Source of the DNA: Merluccius polli
Lineage: Eukaryota > Chordata > Actinopteri > Gadiformes > Merlucciidae
Reading direction: 5' to 3'
Length of the DNA: 64,000 nt
Assembly (NCBI GenBank): GCA_030340625.1
Contig: JAOPHQ010006258.1
Location: 178,501 to 242,500, forward strand
Under the pieces are notes generated by a model, which saw only the letters and a list, made by a program, of their open reading frames with translations, was not told the DNA's origin and did no database searches. The translations under genes and the position numbers were made by a program. Below are positions 58,207 to 64,000 of the stretch, piece by piece (position 1 is the stretch's first letter; each line of letters begins with the position of its first letter).

Positions 58207-61086
58207 CGGTTGCTGCATTCACATCTGGGCATTGTAAATTCTAAAAGCCTTAAAGTATTTGTAACTGTGTTTATCACAGTTTATTTATTTGTGTCATGTT
58301 TGATTCAATGGTTTTTGCCTGCTTATGAGCACACTAAAATCAATGTTGCTGAAATCACCTTAACTCATAACTTACTAATTTTCCACCAAACCATAACACC
58401 TACCTTGACAACACTGTACGTTCATAGATTTTACTGGGAACTAACACCAAAAAAGTAGATTACTTTCCATATCTAATCCCTATCACAGCTTCAGTGGCAT
58501 GCTGAAGTTGTGGACTGTGAGGTTCACTGGAGCAACCAAAGAATTTTGAAATGCTTTGCTATTTGATGAATGTGTTGTTTTACCATGTATTTTTTATACT
58601 TTGAGTATTTCACAAGTTGTTTGCCTTAACAAAACATGTACTTGAATGGGGTGGTATTACACTTGCTTATGAATGTTACTGAATAATTCACTGCAAGCCG
58701 GCATATTGTAATAATATACGCCAGTAAAACTGGCGGTGATGTTGCAATTAGGGGTCCAACCGTCTGCCAACTGCCTCTGGGCAAGGCAATGAAGAGAAAC
58801 AGGTTCTATACCTTGGCTGACCCTGCCCTCTCCTCTGCATCGCAAATGTAATAATGTCCTATTTGTTTGAATGTTACAGAGAGTGAATATATTATTCATA
58901 GGCTTTTTTAAATTGACAATAAACATGGCTTACCGTTGACTGTTCCAGGTTTACCTTCTTTACAATATATATTATGTGCTGATATTATTTTTCAATCATC
59001 TGTGGCTTTTCAGAGTTAAATGCAGGAGAGATGCAAAATAGACATTCACAGATTTAATTAGACATCAGCTCTGCTGACCGTCTCTTTAGGAAGGTCTAAA
59101 TGTACCTTTATATAGTGTAACTGTTGATTCTTAATGAAATATAGAGTATGACTGACTAAATGAATTAGGACTGTGAGTTAAATGGTTACAAACTGGTATG
59201 TTGCCTCAGAACAAAGATATAACTCCCGTTTTATATTTCCACTGGAGTGTTTAATCACCATACAGCACACAGGGATGTTAATTTTTATTTTAATAAATAA
59301 ATACATAAAAGGTTAATCTCTTTGTGAGAGAACATACACAGGACACGCCTCGGAGTGACAGGCTGCATTTACACAGGAGCAGAAACACAAAACGGCTACC
59401 TCTTCTGGTCACATTTGATACTTTTGTGTTTAATTCATTGAATGGGATGTTCCCTGTCTGCAGAGGCAGGGGGCCATGGACAGATAATTCATAGAGTAAA
59501 AATAACCAACAGAAAGTCTTTGTCCCTGTGTAAATGGCCATCAGTCACAGATATATAGCTTTGTAGCTAAGCGCTATTTTGGGACAACTTCAATTTGGAG
59601 AATTTCTAGCTTATTATGTTTCACCCATTGGCCTTTTAATGTGTGTGCACCACATTCTCTACATTATAAAATACTATGCAAGACAAGTCAAACTTGAGGA
59701 TGGTGAAAATACCGAACCACTCAGAGGTATTGAGGGGGGAAAAAAGTGTAGGAAACAAGTGATTACAGCTTCTTAACAAATCTGCATTCATGCTAGTCCT
59801 ACGGGTACATAACGAGCCATGTCTGGTGACATCCGAGACACGAGGAGGTATATCGTGAGAAATAATAATAATAACCATCTCTTAGGAACTACCACAAAGT
59901 TCAAAGTACACTTTCCAAATGTCACGTCTACAAAATATAACTGTCATGAGCCTGACGATGTGAAAAGCTTTCATAGTCTCTATGAGAATACTTAAATAGA
60001 TTACATGGAAGACCTGCATCCCCTTCTGTATTCAAGGATCATTACATTTACAGTATTTTATACGATATTATGAAAACAATGACGGATCCTGATTGACCTT
60101 TCAAGACAAAAAAATATATATTAATCAAAAACCAACCATCTTGTAACAGCCTTAGTCATGAAATAAATGTTTACCTCTTAAACTCCTGAATTAACCCAGA
60201 AGTACAATTCTGGTGAGAGGCCAGTCACGCAGAAGTAAAGGAAAAACAAAAGGCTATCCTGTAGTTAGCAGAAGCAAGGGAAAGATTAGTCACATATATA
60301 ATAGTGGAGCCGTCCCAATGTTCACATTAAACAGACTAGTTTCTTTACGAGTGGGAATGTGGGATAACAGCAAATACAAAGTTAGCCTTACAGTGACGTT
60401 TTTGTAGCCATGTTATGGAGGGATTTCAATCGGTGAAATATTGAACATAAGAACTGTAGGCATCATATCCATATACAGACCCACTAGTAGCTTATTAAAC
60501 GGCTCGGACTGGCCAGCCCATTAAAATTACATTTTATATACCGTCTCTCGGGTTTCACTGCCAACCTCCCTGTAGGTCCAGTGTTGTCAATGGAGAATGA
60601 AACCCATTAGCGAGACTCGTCTATATTTAATGACTGCCGGGTATACAGCTCAACTCAACAGAAAGCTAAATACAGAAACACACAACCGTGGATACGGCTG
60701 CAATGTATATGTAGTGTGTGTGTTGTTTTTTTGTTTGCGGTGCCCACAGTGTTTTCTACCTGTGTGCGCGTGTGTAATACTATGTGCATGCAATCGGCTT
60801 GTGAAAGTTGTGAGTTGTGACGCCACACTTGGGCCCCATCCAGGGGGCTTTTGTGCGCATGCTCAAGTCTTGGAAAGGAAAGAAAACGCTTTGTGACAAA
60901 TCAATTCGACCCCCTCATGAGAGCATCAGCGGTGACCGCTTCTTTGCTACTGTTTGTCTCGGAGTTGCCCTCGGTCCTTTGCGGCTTTGTGGCCGTCCGA
61001 TCCTGTCCTTTCCGAGTCCATCTAGGCTCGCAGTGAATAGCCTGTGGTGTTGCTGCGGTATCCTGCCAGGTTCCTGTCGGACCGGC
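57587..61086. other. ano10 3' UTR/intergenic and snrk 3' side
   Basis: No further coding sequence supported. A poly(A) signal AATAAA at 58918-58923 could end the ano10 transcript, about 1.3 kb after the stop. A run of 46 G lies at 58161-58206 and CA runs at 57768-57816. The part near 61086 is expected to be 3' UTR of the convergent kinase gene, whose polyadenylation site was not located. Confidence 0.5.
58161..58206 (+). repeat. 46-base G homopolymer
   Basis: Uninterrupted G run followed by CGG. It lies in the presumed ano10 3' UTR and is able in principle to form G-quadruplexes. Its length is uncertain in any read technology. Confidence 0.85.
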
Positions 61087-62827
61087 CTATAGGACGTGAC
61101 AGCAGTTGTACTGGGCCAGCGGCAGCACCTTGGTCTTGTTGTGTGTGGGTATGTTGAAGGCCAGGGCTTTTTCACACAGAGGAAACTGAAACAAGCGTTC
61201 TTTCAGCTTAACGCTGCGTGCCTTGCCGGGTTCCGTCCTGCCCGCTGTCTCGGACCCAGATGCATTGTGGGCTTGGAGTTTGTCCCTGAGGAAGTCGTCC
61301 CGCTCGACGTCCGCCTTTTTCTCCTCTTTTTCGTCTTCTTTCCCCGTTGTCTGTGTGCCGTGTCCGTTGAGGCTGAGCTCAGTGGGGGAGAAAGGGAGAG
61401 TGGAGATGGGGGCAGCGGTTTGGGGAGGGAGATGTACCGGTGTGTTGGTGTTGTTGTTGGGCTCCACCTCCGACCCGGGGGTCATGGCGTCCGGTTCCCC
61501 CTGGCAACACTGGACGCCCATGAAACGGCGCGGTTCAGAAGAGGGCAGCTCCTCGGGCGCACGGCTGACTGTCTCATTACCGTTACTGACCGGCTGGTCT
61601 GAAATCACACACCTTCCGCCACGCTCCTCCGACCCAAACTCTGTCTCCCTCTTGTCCACCTCCATCTTCTCTTCCCGCTCGTCGTTCATCTTCCTTTCTT
61701 CCTCATCCTCTTTGTAATCTCTCATCTCCATGGCACTGCCTGACTGCAGCTCCTCTCTGCCAGCCTCTTCTTCATGGCTGTGTATGTCCATAAGCCCTGC
61801 AGACTCCAGCTTCACACCAGCCTTCTCCTCTGGAACAGGCAAAGGCTGTCTTAATGACAACGGCCCCGGAGCCCAACTCGACCCATCCTCCTTCCTCGTC
61901 CTCCTCCTCCTCCACCTCCTCCTCCTCATCTTCCTCTTCACAGATCTGCTGCAGCGCTGCAGGGGTCTTGGCCATGGGAGCCTCCTCTGGCGGGGCCCGC
62001 CGGTACCCAAGACTGGGCTGCCAGGTTCCGGGAGCGGGCTGCTGGGTGGGCGGCCTGGCAGCGAGCAGGTCCCCGCATTCGGGCACCCCTGGGCGGATGG
62101 AGGTGGCAGACAAGGCCCCGGAGAGCCAGTAGGGCGGAGCCTCGGGGCTGAGCAAGGCATCGTCCAACCCCGCCAGCCAATCGTGTGCCTCGATCTCCGC
62201 GAGTGTGGCACGGCGGGCGGGGTCTTTCTGGAGCATCCTGGAGATCAGACTGAGGAAGAAGAGAAGGATGACGATGAAGATGAGGTATTGAGAAGAGACA
62301 GCGAGGGAAGCAGAGACAAAAAACAAGAGCAAGAGAGACGTAAGCGAAAGACTAGTGAGACACAGTATTCACTATGAAGAAACAGCATCACTGATATGAA
62401 CATGACCTGATTGCTGCTGTCCTGAAGGAAAATCGGTCCTTACTATTTTCTGTTCTTCCCTGTTCTCACCATTTAACCATGTGACCGGGGGCCAGTCATA
62501 TGATGGGTGCTGAGTCAGATGTTTTAAGTTTGTCTTGAAGACTAATTTGGACTAATAGCATCTAAGGAGTGATTCACTTAAACCTACAATCCCCACTTGG
62601 TTCATGGGCGGCGTTCTGCTGTTTCGGTTTTGGTCATGTGACCTAAAGCAAATATAACTCAACTCTTAACGCTGTTTTGTTTGTAATTATCTTGGTTAGA
62701 TTGGCTGTTTGTGTGTCTGATGAAATCAAACATAATAAGGAGAAGTTTTAATATGATGAGCAGCAGTTGGAGCTGTTTGTTCAGCTTTCACTCTTAAGGC
62801 AGATCAGACATAACTTATGTTATGTGT

Positions 62828-62887
<60 letters not shown>

Positions 62888-63257
62888 GAATAAATTAGTG
62901 TTGTGAATGGTGTGGGTCAGTTGCAATATCACAATAAACAGTCAACCTTGTTCTTCAGACCCATATCTGCAGTGATGCATACATTAAGGATCCCTCATAC
63001 AAACTATACCTAACAAAACATCTCAAACAGGATATAGACCTGAGATATAAGTGTGTATCATAGGTGGGGAAGTGTGCGTCTTTGTGTGCGTATTATGCAA
63101 GGTGAGGGAACTCACTCTCGGCAGCCCTGGGATACGTGGTCGGGGACGGAGTAGCGGCAGTCCAGGATCATCACCAGCGTTTCGCTATCGTTGGTCTCCT
63201 GGAAGGGAGGGACTCCACATACCAGCATGTACAGGATCACTCCCAGAGACCAAATAT
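61087..63257 (-). CDS. snrk: SNRK-like serine/threonine kinase, 3' exons (partial)
   Basis: Two exons are in the window. 63257-63116 encodes part of the kinase C-lobe: DIWSLGVILYMLVCGVPPFQ with NDSETL, subdomain IX. 62249-61087 begins LISRMLQKDPARRATLAEIE (subdomain XI) and ends with PLCEKALAFNI and the terminus CCHVL, matching the SNRK tail. The join is in phase (GA/T for Asp). Upstream exons with the ATP site lie beyond 64000. SNRK is an AMPK-related kinase activated by LKB1. In the last exon the kinase frame runs to a stop at 61772, while the C-terminus is in the next frame (open from 62211). The change falls around 61850-61930, in or after a Glu-rich tract; no phase-compatible intron was found. 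SNRK lies next to ANO10 in human. Confidence 0.82.
62820..62887. repeat. (AT)n/T-run in snrk intron
   Basis: A short AT run followed by about 27 T. Antisense to the gene it reads as poly(A), possibly the tail of a retroposed fragment. Confidence 0.6.
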
Positions 63258-63302
63258 CTGGAAGACACACACACACACACACATACAAACTATGTGTTAG
63301 AC

Positions 63303-63656
63303 CAGTGGTTCTCAAACCAGTTGTACTAATGTTCCCCCTCTAAGATATTTTTTCACCCCATTCACCAGCACAAAAAAACATTTTGGGGAGGGAGGAAATG
63401 ACAATGAATATAAATAATGTATGTAATGTTACTTGATGTAAACATGACCATGAAATGGGTGATGATATATGTAGAAAGATATACCGAACTTGTATTATTC
63501 ATTTTATTTCACTTTGTTAAGTTGGTATTCAGATGTAATTCATTTTATTATGGTGGCATTATTTAACACTTGTTCATAACCAATATTAGAACAACAAAAA
63601 GGACTGAACATGTTAGTACCCTTAGGGGTATGCGTACCGCCATTTGAGAAACACTG
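63303..63656. mobile_element. hAT MITE in snrk intron
   Basis: The ends CAGTGGTTCTCAAA and TTTGAGAAACACTG are inverted. Perfect 8-bp duplications TGTTAGAC lie at 63295-63302 and 63657-63664. 354 bp, no transposase. Classic hAT structure. Confidence 0.85.
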
Positions 63657-63664
63657 TGTTAGAC

Positions 63665-64000
63665 CGACTTAATCTTCATGGGAAAACAAAAAAGTACATT
63701 CATTCATTTACATTTGACTTTTTTTTTTTTCTTCTTGTGGTGGAGTTTGAGGACTGTTTAAATGATAGGATTTTCGATCCTACATATGAACCACATAAGA
63801 TAAGAAGGTACTTTATTACATAATCCCAGACAGGAAATTCTGGAAAACATGAGCAGGGTCAGATACAGCCTCGGATCAGCCTAATCAGATTTGTCCATGC
63901 AGAGAGAGAGAGAGAGATGTGTTTCTGTTTTGCTGCCAAGAGGTTTGTCAGTGAAATGTTACAGCAGCGTGTTACTGCTCTGTGAACGCAGGATGTTTGG
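63665..64000. other. snrk intron, repeat traces only
   Basis: Contains AAGATAAGAAGGTACTTTAT (about 63796), related to the sequence at 54940, and a GA run near 63900. No exon recognised. Confidence 0.5.

Noticed and set aside
61730..62377. 215-codon frame on + opposite the SNRK-like exon
   Set aside because: Antisense shadow of a GC-rich exon; the minus-strand frames match SNRK.

Overview
The window looks like nuclear DNA of a ray-finned (teleost) fish. The evidence is two split vertebrate genes with GT-AG introns, very dense DNA transposons of fish type (PIF/Harbinger, hAT, TTAA-target elements), BEL/Pao, Ty3/Gypsy and L2-like retroelements, tRNA-derived SINE pieces and long AT, CA and G microsatellites. 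Nothing bacterial, and no CRISPR, operon or rRNA was seen.

Region 1 (1-3130) is stacked DNA-transposon debris: a hAT-type end, a long-TIR MITE, and a BED-finger hAT transposase remnant that carries a 730-bp nested hAT-like element with a perfect 8-bp target duplication.

Region 2 (3133-42175) is a head-to-tail array built on a PIF/Harbinger transposon. Unit 0 (3133-9508) lacks a nested insertion. Units 1 and 2 (9509-17354, 17355-25205) are near-identical repeats of about 7.85 kb. Unit 3 starts at 25206 and is split by a third Harbinger-like element (28953-38682), which itself holds a full-length BEL/Pao element (29896-38178). Unit 3 ends at the only true right TIR (42175). The Harbinger carries a three-exon DDE transposase on + and a four-exon Myb/SANT-like gene on -. 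All transposase copies are broken. The Myb gene is open in units 0 and 2. Units 1-3 share a 1.43-kb second Harbinger-like element at the same codon of the transposase. All three Harbinger-like insertions lie between CTG/CAG 3-bp duplications, not the TWA usual for the superfamily.

Region 3 (42296-46740) is a decayed, integrase-less Ty3/Gypsy element on -, followed by repeat-rich DNA to 48.8 kb.

Region 4 (48805-64000) is host gene territory. A complete 14-coding-exon anoctamin-10-like gene (689 codons plus stop) is on +. The 3' part of an SNRK-like kinase gene is on -, convergent with it. SNRK and ANO10 are also neighbours in human, so this is conserved synteny. Their introns hold an L2-like LINE, SINE pieces, a TTAA element, a hAT MITE, minisatellites and two strong hairpins.

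Many copies differ by single-base indels in short homopolymer runs, so some frame breaks may be sequence errors rather than biology.
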